Notes: generated by a model not told the origin, from the sequence alone. Shown: positions 24,879-36,214, counted from the stretch's first letter. The stretch: 64,000 bases of DNA from Hormiphora californensis (GCA_020137815.1 CM035353.1:3344471-3408470), one strand, 5' to 3'. Numbers and translations are program-made.

Positions 24879-25078
24879 CGAGGTCTCCTGGATTTAGGGC
24901 TAGCCGGGCTCCTTGGTTTGGGACTCTTAGCCGGCGGTCTGCTTGGACCGGTGTTGTCCCTGTGCACCTGGTCTTTGTGAGGGAATCCTAGCTCCTATAG
25001 GCGTATCTGTGGAGGGTGTTTATTGTCCTGTTGATACACCGCGGGTAGTATCACCGGGAGGGGAGAATTCTGTAATTA

Positions 25079-25267
25079 TTATAGTGCTTGACGTATCGGT
25101 TCAGTTGATTCCCAGAGCAGGGTTTTGGCGGCTTGTTTAGTCCCCGCCGACAGGGTTATGAATTGGTCTACCTCATGTCTGATGGCTCGTTTCCGGTGGG
25201 TTTTTTCTAAGTACAGCGTTCTGCTACGCAATGGTATGGAGTCCATTCTGTTTAGTTGGTAGAACAT
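25079..25267 (-). pseudogene. Gag-like N-terminal block (MFYQLNRxDSIPLRSR)
   Basis: Reads MFYQLNRMDSIPLRSRTLYL, then KTHRKRAIRHEVDQFITLSA, and continues about 20 residues to a stop. Related blocks (VEALEDMFYQLNRTDSI) occur at about 34230-34260, 35545-35650, 40450-40490 and 41655-41690, all on minus. At 25267 the block is joined directly to DNA that elsewhere lies in a different position, so it is a rearranged piece. Confidence 0.4.
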
Positions 25268-25489
25268 GTCAAAAGTGCGAAAAACAACTTTACAGCTTTT
25301 TAATCACATAATTATAAGCTATTTAATCACATAAATATTTTGATGAAGGAGCAGTGTGTCCTAACAACACGCTGAACAAACGACCACGACTTAGACGTAA
25401 CACTTACCAGTATTATCGTATCCCGTGTGAGCTGAATCCTTCACAGTCTCCTTGATAACGGCTTCAACCGTGGTCTTAAGTAGAGTTTG

Positions 25490-25650
25490 AAACAGACGAA
25501 AACGCCACCGCCCTAGTAAAGGTCGCGCGGGCAATTATGGTGAAAATTGGCCAATCTACAAACATTAATTCGCGAATCCTCAACAATATTGGCCAATCTT
25601 CGCTGGATGCGCAAATAGATTGGCCAATCTTCGCTGGCCATGGCTGAATT
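25490..25650. repeat. ATTGGCCAAT-bearing element half, next to an orphan module
   Basis: Shares its end ccctagtaaaggtcgcgcgg and repeated attggccaatctt motifs with 33950-34080 (opposite orientation). In both places the end abuts the ETD.. / ..VFVCFK module, as if the two are opposite ends of one element that landed in the module. ATTGG and CCAAT are NF-Y type core boxes; any promoter role is a guess. Confidence 0.5.
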
Positions 25651-26216
25651 TCACAGCTGTTTCGCGCGCACACAACCCAAGATAACTGGTTTCGCGCCCC
25701 ACGTCTATGCCACTCGATGCTCGCCAAATCTCCCGGTAAGGGATCAGCCGGTAAGGGATCAGCTGCAGCCGATGATGCTATTTGAATAATGTTACTTTGC
25801 TGGCAACATGCTTCCAATGAGATTCAATAACATGCAGCAATGTGAATTGAGATGATCCAATTATGAAATGTTACTTTTCGGTAATCTGGTACAGTCTTAT
25901 CGGTGCAGTGATACTATACTGATTTGAAAAGTAGACACCAAGAGGATTGCAGAACACCCGGAATTTTGATTTTAGCATAACGGGAACCATTTCCTCCCCA
26001 TGGCGCCCCTTTTAGGGACCAAAACAAGGTCAGGGCCAGAGGGTACTCGCGACACACGGTCCACGGTCTCTGCGCCCCCAGCGACTCTCTCGACAGACAC
26101 AAATTGGGTCGAGGAGAGTTAAAACTTCCTCAGAAATATTCAGGTGTTTTGGAATGACCGATGTGAAAATTCAATTATATGATATATATACCAACTAAAA
26201 TTTAAAATTACAAGAG

Positions 26217-26292
26217 CGGATTTGGCTCAGTTGATAGCAGGTTGTTTGTCACCCTCAGGGCGTCGGGTTCGAGACCAGAGCATCGACCCTTT
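26217..26292 (+). other. tRNA-like sequence with Pol III A and B boxes (pseudogene or SINE head)
   Basis: GCGGATTTGGCTCAGTTGAT resembles a tRNA 5' end with an A box, and 44 bp further GGTTCGAGACC matches the B-box consensus; a T run follows. The acceptor ends do not pair and no anticodon arm folds cleanly, so this is not a functional tRNA. It could be a decayed tRNA gene or the head of a SINE. Confidence 0.5.
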
Positions 26293-26419
26293 TTCCATAT
26301 TTTTTAAAAACATTTTTGAAATTGGCACAGTAGAATGAACTGCCCCATTTTCCAAAATTTGGGGGAAAAAACTTATATGAATTTATTTAAAAAAAACCAC
26401 CGTTTAAACCCGGGATAAT

Positions 26420-27790
26420 CGTTCCGGGATTAAAAAGGAGGGGAAAAGAGAGAAGCGAGAGAAGGGAGAGGAGGCGGAAAGAGAGAAAAGCGGAGAGGAG
26501 AAAAAAGAGAGAGAAAGGAGGATAAAGAAAAGAGGGGAGGGGAAGGGGCAGAGAGAGGGGGCAGCCCACAAGGGGGGCGGGAACAGAATCAACCGGAGCG
26601 CGCCCCGTCTCTCCTCCCCTTCCCCCCAAGGGAACCCAAAAATTTTTTTTAAAAACAGCTGCACATGCAGCAGACTACATTCACGTTTAGATCACAAACC
26701 ATCCCTTTAATTTTACAGATAAAAATCAAATACAAAACACGTCTCTCTCATTTTCTGGTGGTATTGGATAGGATTTTTTACCCCACAGGAATGGGCAAAC
26801 TTGAATTAGTCAGATATTGTATTAAAAACGTAGTACACAACGTTAGAAATTGAAATGTAAAAACAACGTCTTGTCCATCGATCGTCTCCTTGGCCCTTCC
26901 CAAGGGCCCTTTTTCAAAAAAGGGGGGGGGGGGGGAAAAAAGGGAAAAAACGGGGCCCAAAAAAAGGGAGGGGAAAAAAAAAAAAAAAAAAAAAACCAAA
27001 AAAAAAAACAACCCCGAAAAACGGGGAAAAAAGGTAACCAAAAGAATTAAAAAAAATAAAATCCCATGGTTAAAAAGGGGAAAAGGGGAAAAAACACCTG
27101 AAAGAGGGAAAAAAAAAAAACAAAGCAAGGGGGGAAAAAGTTTTGAGAGGGGGCCGGGAAAAGGGGAAAGAGGAAGGAGAGAGAGAGAGGAAAAAAAAAA
27201 AAAAGAAAGAAAAAAAAAAAAGCAAAAAACTAAAAAAGAAAAAAGAAAAAAAGATGAGAAAAAAAAAAAATCCCCAACTAAAAAAAAGAAAAAAGGCCCC
27301 CGGAAAAAAAAGCCCCCTGAAAAAAAAAAAAAAATGAGGGAGAAAAAAAGGGGAAAAAAAGCCCAGAAAAAAAAGAAAAAAGAGGAAGAGAATGGAAAGA
27401 GCGGGGAAAGGAAGGGGAAAAAAAGAAAAGGGGAGAGGGCGCCCGAAAAAGGAAAAGATGAGAAAAGTAGAAAAGAGAGTGCGAGAGAGGGAGAGGAAAA
27501 AGGAGAGAGAGGGGGGGGGGAGAGGGGGGGGGGGGGGCGGGCGGGGGGGGGGGGGGGGGCGGGGGGGGGCGGGCGGGGGGGGGGGCCCCGGGGCGGTGGG
27601 GAAAAGAAAGGGGGGGGAGGGAGAGGGAGGAAGAGGGGGGAGGGGAGAGGGGAGAAAAAGGCCCAAAAAGGGGAGAGAGAGGGGAGGAAGGGGGGGAGAG
27701 GGGAGAAAGGGGAGAGGAGGGGAGAGGGGGAGAGGGGGAAGAGAGAGAGAGAGGGGAGAAAAAGAGAGAGGGAGAGAGAGATTGGGGGGT
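26420..27790. repeat. ~1.4-kb polypurine-rich low-complexity tract
   Basis: Mostly A and G runs on plus, broken by short cccc or cc. It includes A-only runs of 20 or more and G-only blocks near 27510-27590. Frames here encode only K/E/G/R runs and are not genes. Interruptions at 26640-26880 look more normal but no exon was recognised. Confidence 0.75.
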
Positions 27791-27881
27791 CCCTTCTCTC
27801 TCTTCCTCTGGTCTCTAACCTCTCTCTCTCTCCTTCTCTCTCTTGGAGACTCTCCTTTAAATTGCTAATCTGAGCTGATCA

Positions 27882-27995
27882 GATCAGCTGTATACTATTG
27901 TGACAACTAAATCGTGTTTTTACCACGATAGTTCGTCACAATAGTATACAGCTGATCCCTCGCTTGCCTACACGATATAGAATAGGCAAGCGAGG
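27882..27995. repeat. Two consecutive near-perfect hairpins
   Basis: 27882-27957 pairs GATCAGCTGTATACTATTGT with its complement and has an inner stem as well. 27958-27995 pairs CCTCGCTTGCCTA with TAGGCAAGCGAGG. They lie about 10 bp beyond the donor of the exon at 28006-28129. Confidence 0.8.
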
Positions 27996-28005
27996 TTGCC
28001 AATAC

Positions 28006-31000
28006 CAAGCTGTCAGTGATTCTAGGGTCCAAAACCGGCCTCTTCAAATTCCTGGCGTCAGCTTTCCCGAATGTTCTCAGGGTATGGCTGTAGACTGTCT
28101 CTTCATCGAACTCCTCGAACAGTATCGTTCTGAAATATAGTTTAAGTCAGACACCAAGTTACCAGAACCCTGATTTACTGATATCGATTTACAGGGTGTC
28201 ACCACTCACCGGTGTCACGACTCCGGGGTCAGAGGGGTATCTAGGAGGGTCAGAGGGGTATATGGGAGGGTCAGAGGTGTATCTATAGGAGGGTCAGAGG
28301 GGTGTCTGGGAGGGTCAGAGGGGTATCTAGGAAGTTTAGAGGGGTGTATGGGAGGGTCAGAGGGGTGTATGGGAAGGCGAGAGAGGTATTTGGGAAGGTG
28401 AGAGGGTGTCTGAGAGGGTTAGAGGGGTGTCTGGGAGGGTCAAAGGGGTATTTGGGAGGGTCAGAGGGGCGTCTAGGAGGGTCAGAGGGGTATCTATAGG
28501 ACGGTCAGAGGTGTATATGGGTGGGTCAAAGGGGTATTTGGGAAGGTAAGAGGGGTATTTGGGAAGGTGAGAGGGGTATCTAGGAGGGCTAGAGGGGTGT
28601 ATGGGAGGGTCAGAGGGGTATCTAGGAGGGTCAGAGGGGTATATGGGAGGGTCAGAGGGGTATATGGGAGGGTCAGAGGTGTATCTATAGGAAGGTCAGA
28701 GGGGTGTCTGGGAGGGTCAGAGGGGTATATGGGAGGGTCAGAGGGGTATATGGGTGGGTCAGAGGTGTATCTATACTAGGGTCATAGGGGTATCTGGGAA
28801 GGTTAGTGGGGTATTTGGGAAGATGGGAGGGGTATTTGGGAAGGTGAGAGGGGTATCTAGGAGGGTTAGAGGGGTGTATGGGAGGGTCAGAGGGGTGTCT
28901 GGGTGGGTCAGAGGGGTATCTAGGAGGTTTAGAGGGGTGTCTGGGTGGGTCAGAGGGGTATCTAGGAGGTTTAGAGGGGTGTCTGGGAGGGTCAGAGGGG
29001 TGTCTGGGAGGGTCAGAGGGGTATCTGGGAGGGGCAGAAGGGTATCTGGGAGGGTCAGAGGGGTGTCTGGGAGGGTCAAAAGGGTATTTGGGAAGGTCAG
29101 AGGGGTGTCTGGGAGGGTCAGAGGGGTATCTAGGAGGTTTAGAGGGGTGTCAGAGGGGTGTATGGGAGGGTCAGAGGGGTGTATGGGAGGGTCAGAGGGG
29201 TATCTGGGAGAGTCAGATGTGTACCTAGGAGGGTCAAAGGGGTATCTATAGGAGGGTCATAGGGGTATCTGGGAGGGTTAGTGGGGTATTTGGGAAGGTG
29301 AGAGGGGTATTTGGGAAGGTGAGAGGGGTATTTGGGAAGGTGAGAGGGGTATTTGGGAAGGTGAGAGGGGTATCTAGGAGGGTCAGAGGGGTATCTAGGA
29401 GGATCAGAGGGGTATCTGGGAGGGTCAGAGGGGTATAAGGGAGGGTCAGAGGGGTGTATGGGTGGTTCAGAGGTGTATCTATAGGAGGGTCATAGGGGTT
29501 TCTGGGAGGGTTAGTGGGGTATTTGGGAAGATGGGAGGGGTATCTGATCTAGGAGGGTCAGAGGGGCATTTGGGAAGGTGAGAGGGGTATTTGGGAAGGT
29601 GAGAGGGGTATCTAGGAGGGTTAGAGGGGTGTATGGGAGGGTCAGAGGGGTATCTAGGAGGGTCAGAGGGGTATATGGGAGGGTCAGAGGGGTGTATGGG
29701 AGGGTCAGAGGGGTATCTGGGAGAGTCAGAGGTGTACCTAGGAGGGTCAGAAGGGTATCTGGGTGGGTCAGAGGGGTGTATGGGTGGGTCAGAGGGGTAT
29801 CTAGGAGGGTCAGAGGGGTATATGGGAGGGTCAGAGGGGTGTATGGGAGGGTCAGAGGGGTATCTGGGAGGGGCAGAGGGGTATCTGGGAGGGTCAGAGG
29901 GGTGTCTGGGAGGGTCAAAGGGGTATTTGGGAGGGTCAGAGGGATGTCTGGGAGATTCAGAGGGGTATCTGGGTGGGTCAGAGGTGTATCTAGGAGGGTC
30001 AGAGGGGTATCTGGGAGGGTCAGAGTGGTATTTGGGAAGGTGATAAGGGTATCTAGGATGGTCATAGGGGTATCTGGGAGGGTTAGTGGGGTATTTGGGA
30101 AGTTGGGAGGGGTATCTGATCTAGGAGGGTGAGAGGGGTATTTGGGAAGGTAAGAGGGGTATTTGGGAAGGTGAGAGGGGTATCTAGGAGGTTTAGAGGG
30201 GTATCTAGGAGGTTTAGAGGGGTGTCTGGGAGGGTCAGAGGGGTACCTGGGAGAGTCAGAGGTGTATCTAGGAGGGTCAGAGGGGTATATGGGAGGGTCA
30301 GAGGGGCGTATGGGAGGGTCAGAGGGGTATCTGGGAGGGGCAGAGGGGTATCTGGGAAGGTCAGAGGGGTGTCTGGGAGGGTCAAAAGGGTATTTGGGAA
30401 GGTCAGAGGGGTGTCTGGGAGGGTCAGAGGGGTATCTAGGAGGTTTAGAGGGGTGTCAGAGGGGTGTATGGGAGGGTCAGAGGGGTGTATGGGAGGGTCA
30501 GAGGGGTATCTGGGAGAGTCAGATGTGTACCTAGGAGGGTCAAAGGCGGTATCTATAGGAGGGTCATAGGGGTATCTGGGAGGGTTAGTGGGGTATTTGG
30601 GAAGGTGAGAGAGGTATTTGGGAAGGTGAGAGGGGTATTTGGGAAGGTGAGAGGGGTATCTAGGAGGGTCAGAGGGGTATCTAGGAGGATCAGAGGGGTA
30701 TCTGGGAGGGTCAGAGGGGTATAACGGAGGGTCAGAGGGGTGTATGGGTGGGTCAGAGGTGTATCTATAGGAGGGTCATATGGGTATCTGGGAGGGTTAG
30801 TGGGGTATTTGGGAAGATGGGAGGGGTATCTGATCTAGGAGGGTCAGAGGGGCATTTGGGAAGGTGAGAGGGGTATTTGGGAAGGTGAGAGGGGTATCTA
30901 GGAGGGTTAGAGGGGTATCTAGGAGGATCAGAGGGGTATCTGGGAGGGTCAGAGGGGTATAACGGAGGGTCAGAGGGGTGTATGGGTGGGTCAGAGGTGT

Positions 31001-33505
31001 ATCTATAGGAGGGTCATATGGGTATCTGGGAGGGTTAGTGGGGTATTTGGGAAGATGGGAGGGGTATCTGATCTAGGAGGGTCAGAGGGGCATTTGGGAA
31101 GGTGAGAGGGGTATCTAGGAGGGTTAGAGGGGTGTATGGGAGGGTCAGAGGGGTATCTAGGAGGGTCAGAGGGGTATATGGGAGGGTCAGAGGGGTGTAT
31201 GGGAGGGTCAGAGGGGTATCTGGGAGAGTCAGAGGTGTATCTAGGAGGGTCAGAGGGGTATATGGGAGGGTCAGAGGGGCGTATGGGAGGGTCAGAGGGG
31301 TATCTGGGAGGGGCAGAGGGGTATCTGGGAGGGTCAGAGGGGTATCTAGGAGGGTCAGAGGGGTATATGGGAGGGTCAGAGGGGTGTATGGGAGGGTCAG
31401 AGGGGTATCTGGGAGAGTCAGAGGTGTACCTAGGAGGGTCAGAGGGGTATCTGGGATGGTCAGAGGGGTGTCTGGGAGGGTCAGAGGGGTATCTGGGAGG
31501 GTCAGAGGGGTATCTGGGAGGGTCAGAGGGGTATCTGGGTGGGTCAGAGGGGTGTATGGGTGGGTCAGAGGGGTATCTAGGAGGGTCAGAGGGGTATATG
31601 GGAGGGTCAGAGGGGTGTATGGGAGGGTCAGAGGGGTATCTGGGAGGGGCAGAGGGGTATCTGGGAGGGTCAGAGGGGTGTCTGGGAGGGTCAAAGGGGT
31701 ATTTGGGAGGGTCAGAGGGATGTCTGGGAGATTCAGAGGGGTATCTGGGTGGGTCAGAGGTGTATCTAGGAGGGTCAGAGGGGTATCTGGGAGGGTCAGA
31801 GTGGTATTTGGGAAGGTGATGAGGGTATCTAGGATGGTCATAGGGGTATCTGGGAGGGTTAGTGGGGTATTTGGGAAGTTGGGAGGGGTATCTGATCTAG
31901 GAGGGTGAGAGGGGTATTTGGGAAGGTAAGAGGGGTATTTGGGAAGGTGAGAGGGGTATCTAGGAGGTTTAGAGGGGTATCTAGGAGGTTTAGAGGGGTG
32001 TCTGGGAGGGTCAGAGGGGTGTCTGGGAGGGTCAGAGGGGTATCTGGGAGAGTCAGAGGTGTATCTAGGAGGGTCAGAGGGGTATATGGGAGGGTCAGAG
32101 GGGCGTATGGGAGGGTCAGAGGGGTATCTGGGAGGGGCAGAGGGGTATCTGGGAGGGTCAGAGGGGTGTATGGGAGGGTCAGAGGGGTATCTGGGAGGGG
32201 CAGAGGGGTATCTGGGAGGGTCAGAGGGGTGTCTGGGAGGGTCAAAGGGGTATTTGGGAGGGTTAGAGGGATGTCTGGGAGATTCAGAGGGGTATCTGGG
32301 TGGGTCAGAGGTGTATCTAAGAGGGTCAGAGGGGTATCTGGGAGGGTCAGAGTGGTATTTGGGAAGGTGATAAGGGTATCTAGCATGGTCATAGGGGTAT
32401 CTGGGAGGGTTAGTGGGGTATTTGGGAAGTTGGGTTGGTTACGGAGTCACCCCGTGAGCTAGCGCAGAGGGGGAATTTCATTACCAAGAAGTTGGGAGGG
32501 GTATCTGATCTAGGAGGGTGAGAGGGGTATTTGGGAAGGTAAGAGGGGTATTTGGGAAGGTGAGAGGGGTATCTAGGAGGTTTAGAGGGGTATCTAGGAG
32601 GTTTAGAGGGGTGTCTGGGAGGGTCAGAGGGGTGTCTGGGATGGTCAGAGCGGTATCTGGGAGAGTCAGAGGTGTATCTAGGAGGGTGAGAGGGGTATCT
32701 AGGACGGTCAGAGGGGTATCTGGGAGGGTCATAGGGGTATATGGGTGGGTAAGAGGTGTATCTAGGAGGGTCATAGGGGTATCTGGGAGGGTTAGTGGGG
32801 TATTTGGGAAGATGGGAGGGGTATCTGATCTAGGAATGTCAGAGGGGTATTTGGGAAGGTAAGAGGGGTATTTGGGAAGGTGAGAGGGGTATCTAGGAGG
32901 TTTAGAGGGGTGTCTGGGAGGGTCAGAGGGGTGTCTGGGAGGGTCAGAGGGGTATCTGCAGGAGAGTCAGAGGTGTATCTAGGAGGGTGAGAGGGGTATC
33001 TGGGAGGGTCAGAGGGGTATCTAGGACGGTCAGAGGGGTATCTGGGAGGGTCAGAGGGGTATATGGGTGGGTAAGAGGTGTATCTAGGAGGGTCATAGGG
33101 GTATCTGGGAGGGTTAGTGGGGTATTTGGGAAGATGGGAGGGGTATCTGATCTAGGAATGTCAGAGGGGTATTTGGGAAGGTAAGAGGGGTATTTGGGAA
33201 GGTGAGAGGGGTATCTAGGAGGGTTAGAGGGGTGTCTGTGAGGGGTATCAGATACCCGGTATCTAATCTAGGAGGGTGAGAGGGGTGTCTGGGAGGGTCA
33301 AAGGGGTATTGGGAAGGTGAGAGGGGTATCTAGGTAGGATTTAAGGGGTATCAGTTACGGTAATTTTTGGTCCAAAACTCCATTTTTACCATTTTTCTTA
33401 TATATATATGTACTTACGTCATGAACTTGGTGGAACGGACAATGTCCTCTGCCCTTTTCATAAATCTCTCCACCACCTCATCATCTGCCTTATCTGGCGT
33501 GTATT
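28006..33505 (-). CDS. Two exons of an unrecognised protein flanking a minisatellite intron
   Basis: The upstream exon, 33505-33418, has a pyrimidine-rich acceptor (ccccttttatag) and donor gtaagta. It reads YTPDKADDEVVERFMKRAED and ends TKFM-T in phase 2. The next exon, 28129-28006, has acceptor atatttcag and donor gtattg. It reads TILFEEFDEETVYSHTLRTF and then KADARNLKRPVLDPRITDSL, ending in phase 0. The phases match exactly (AC + A gives Thr), so the whole 5.1-kb minisatellite between them is spliced out. The product is hydrophilic and acidic at first, basic later, with no membrane segment. I do not recognise the family. Upstream and downstream exons were not found. Confidence 0.55.
28218..33350. 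repeat. 5.1-kb minisatellite of 21-bp units (GGGAGGGTCAGAGGGGTATCT)
   Basis: Around 240 imperfect copies of a 21-bp unit, with variants such as ggaaggtgagaggggtattt and ggaggtttagaggggtgtct. Unit length divisible by three keeps several frames open on both strands (GRVRGVS-like on plus, DTPLTLP-like on minus); these are not genes. Variant units recur in the same order in longer blocks starting ttagtggggtatttgggaag at about 29510, 30084, 30800, 31038, 31860 and 32410, a higher-order structure. One 53-bp mini-element interrupts it at 32435. Confidence 0.95.
32435..32487. mobile_element. 53-bp mini-element, TTGGT..ACCAA ends, 9-bp TSD
   Basis: TTGGTTACGGAGTCACCCCG...GAATTTCATTACCAA sits between exact 9-bp repeats GAAGTTGGG (32426-32434, 32488-32496). 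Uninterrupted sister repeats (for example about 30098-30116, gggaagttgggaggg) show the empty site. Confidence 0.9.
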
Positions 33506-33949
33506 CTATAAAAGGGGTGGGTATTAGAGAACCTCATTACAAGTCAAACATCGCGAGGACAAGCACATGAGTTGAAAAGAATGTTAGAACAACATCTGAA
33601 CAGTGAACGATAATTGCAACTGATCTGGCAAAAATGAAATAGTAAAAAATTGGTTAGCATACGTTGTTTTTGGGTAAGTGAGCATCAAGCTCAAGATCGT
33701 TGCGTAGGGTACAAAAAAACTGGCATACGCTACAGGCTCCTTATCGCGAGGCCCAAGGCTATTCCCAAAAAAGGTCATACGGAGCATGGAAACGTATGAG
33801 GTGAATCATATAAGGACATGCCAAAAAGTTCATCAGCAAAAATCGGGAAAAATGAAAAATGAAAAAAAAACAAAATTAAAGCTGGGTGAATTTTAACGCT
33901 TTTTGCGCGGCTTTAACAGTTTTAGCGCGGCTTTACAATTGCGCGTTCT

Positions 33950-34250
33950 GAATGTCAGCGAAGATTGGCCAATATATTTGCGCATCCAGCAAAGATTGGC
34001 CAATATTGTTGAGGATTCGCGCATTAATGTTTGAAGATTGGCCAATTTTCACCATAATTGCCCGCGCGACCTTTACTAGGGCGTCGGTCTCTATTCGGAG
34101 GTATGTTGATGCTTTCCTTTGTAACATCCGTAATAATTAGTCGCTTCAACGGCATACTAAAGAAAAGCCTAAAGAAAATGATGTTAATAAACAGGCGGCA
34201 ACAGGGGGTGGTGAGCTGTAGGGAGTCTGTTCTGTTTAGTTGGTAGAACA
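33950..34250 (-). pseudogene. Orphan module copy broken by an ATTGGCCAAT element
   Basis: On minus the module reads MPLKRLIITDV, shifts frame, then reads KASTYLRIETD. It is cut at ccctagtaaaggtcgcgcgg, where the element half shared with 25500-25650 begins. The element carries three or four attggccaat palindromes. Confidence 0.45.
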
Positions 34251-34445
34251 TGTCCTCTAGGGCTTCTACGAGGTGACTAGTCCGGACTGAGGATATTCGT
34301 GTACAGTTTTCTGCATCTGTTGGAAAACTTTGGGTCCAGTAGGGTTGCTTCCTCGGCTAGTCCCGGTACAGTTGGGGACTCGGGCATCTCCTCTTCCTAA
34401 TTACTAATGGTCGAGTCTTCACTTCACGTACATTTCCGTTCAATT

Positions 34446-34700
34446 CTATTTCACTTTAAATAACATGCCAACTACAAGGACCTTCTCATCGTATGAACTA
34501 TCTGATATAGCTACATTTTTTATTACATTTATGAGGGCCAAGTATGGTTCGACTGTACCCTGTTGACCCCTTTGGTCCTGGATTATATAGCCTGGACCTC
34601 GTGTACAGGGGGTTGCAGTGGTCGGGGTCCTCGTGTGCATGGGGTTGCAGTGGTCGGGGTCCTCGTGTACAGGGGGTTGCAGTGGTCAATAAAGTAATCA
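34446..34700 (-). pseudogene. Fragment ISDSSYDEKVLVVGML plus a 32-bp tandem repeat
   Basis: A minus frame reads GQQGTVEPYLALINVIKNVA and then ISDSSYDEKVLVVGML. Relatives lie at 35950-36010 and 41950-42110. Its upstream end is replaced by three copies of a 32-bp unit (cctcgtgtacagggggttgc..) at about 34597-34687. Confidence 0.4.
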
Positions 34701-35259
34701 CTCTTTGACGGGTAGAATGCGTCTCTATTAAAAGCCATGTAAAGTCTAACAGCTGTAACCGAATGCTTAATTATAATGAGATCATGTCATTTTGGTATAA
34801 TCGTGGTTAGGTCAGGCTGGTACCTGATGGTGGCCAGTCCTGGGGCCGTTATTAGTCCTTATAAATTATAATTCCAGTACAATTAACCTCACTCAAGGCA
34901 GCTGGTGTTTCGAGATGAACTACTACTTAATGGTTGTCCTTTCTAGGTAAGTAAGATTCTACTAAAATCTAATCTCCAATTCTTGGATTACTGACCTTTT
35001 TCTCGGTATTGGGGGGTCATCAGGACTGGTCCCGGTTACAGGTTTGCAAGACAGCACATCCTGGAAGGTACGTGTTAGCAAACTGTCAAAAATGCGAAAA
35101 ACAACTTTACAGCTTTTTAATCACATCAATGTGTTGATGAAGGAGCAGTGTGTCCTAACAACATGCTGAACAAACGACCACGACTTAGACGTAACACTTA
35201 CCAGTATTATCGTATCCCGTGTGAGCTGAGTCTAATGAGCTGAATCCTTCACAGTCTCC

Positions 35260-35710
35260 TTGATAACGGCAAGAATTCTCGATCTTGGCTCTCAGTCTAT
35301 ATATCTAGTCTATATATCTATATTCTCGACCTTGGCTTCAACCTTGGTTTTAAAAACAGTTTAAAACAGACGAACACGCCACAGTCGGTCTCTATTCGGA
35401 GGTATATTGTTGCTTTCCTTTGTGTGGTTGCATCCGTAACAATAAGTCGTTTAAGGGGAATGCTAAAGAAAAGCCTAAAGAAAATGGGAATGATGTTAAT
35501 AAACAGGCGGCAACAGGGGGTGGTGAGCGGTATGGAGTCCGTTCTATTTAGTTGGTAGAACATGTCTCCAGTGCTTCTACCAGGTCTCAGACTCTGGATG
35601 TTCGTATTGAGTCCGTTCTGTTTAGATGGTAGAACATGTCCTCCAGGGCTTCTACCATGTCTCGGACTGAGGATGTTCGACGAACATTGTTCTCGCACAG
35701 TTTTCTCCAT
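35260..35710 (-). pseudogene. Orphan module, gag-like block and a linking segment (broken)
   Basis: On minus: VEALEDMFYHLNRTDSI (35650-35600), a duplicate of it, then IPLKRLIVTDATTQRKATIY and YLRIETDCGVFVCFKLFLKP (about 35460-35330). Past a stop-prone stretch it reads LAVIKETVKDSAHTGYDN with a gtaagt donor in the 25.4- and 35.2-kb copies. This is the best-preserved module copy. The order of blocks suggests one ancestral protein, function unknown. Confidence 0.45.
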
Positions 35711-35847
35711 CTGCCGGATAACTTTGGGTCCAGTTATCTCGGACCATCGGTTGAGCCATGGGGGCTATTGGTTGAGCCGAGAAGTTCATTTCCGGTGTGA
35801 AATAGACCGGTGGTGCGGGTGGCGGTGCAAGCAAGGTTGCTTCTCGG

Positions 35848-36214
35848 CTAGTCCCGGTACAGTTGGAGCCTCGGGCATCTCCTCTTCCTAATTACTAATG
35901 GTCGAGTCTTCACTTCACGTACATTTCCGTTCAATTCTATTAACATGCCAACTACAAGGACCTTCTTATCATATGAACTATCTGATATAGCTACAGTTTT
36001 TATTACATTTAAATTTATATTTATATTTCGGACAGCTGGTCTGTATTTTACGTCCCTTCGTCGTGGTAAGAAGGCCTCGGTTGCAGCTGAACGTACTTGT
36101 TCTTTGTATTTTCTCGCGCGGTAACACTGTCTAATTATGATTAATACAATGACTGTGAGTACAACTAAAATGATTGATATCAGGCCTGACCATTTGAATA
36201 CTTCATCTAGGGTG
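35848..36214 (-). CDS. Single-pass membrane protein fragment, envelope-like (uncertain)
   Basis: Starts after acceptor aaatatag at 36215 and stays open for 121 codons to TAG at 35848-35850. It reads LDEVFKWSG, then a 20-residue hydrophobic segment (LISIILVVLTVIVLIII), then a basic RQCYRARKYKEQV and one copy of RRDVKYRPAV. It then runs directly into ISDSSYDKKVLVVGML. Upstream, at 36480-36590, a stop-free block NLVQIVDKQLESIVDTMIES could form a coiled coil. That layout resembles the membrane-proximal end of a viral fusion glycoprotein, but this is inference only. Compared with 41.9-44.1 kb, about 1 kb of middle sequence is deleted. Confidence 0.4.

Noticed and set aside
26850-27873. 327-codon K/E/G-rich frame
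   Set aside because: Translation of a polypurine low-complexity tract; composition alone explains it.
28302-33184. Long GRVRGVS-type and DTPLTLP-type frames (up to 268 codons)
   Set aside because: 21-bp tandem units keep frames open on both strands; the array is intronic between two matched-phase exons.
28218-33350. CRISPR-like regular array
   Set aside because: Units are contiguous 21-mers without unique spacers, in a eukaryotic intron.
35023-35067. Small plus-strand exon candidate LVPVTGLQDSTSWK
   Set aside because: Acceptable splice borders but only 45 bp, with no partner exons on that strand.
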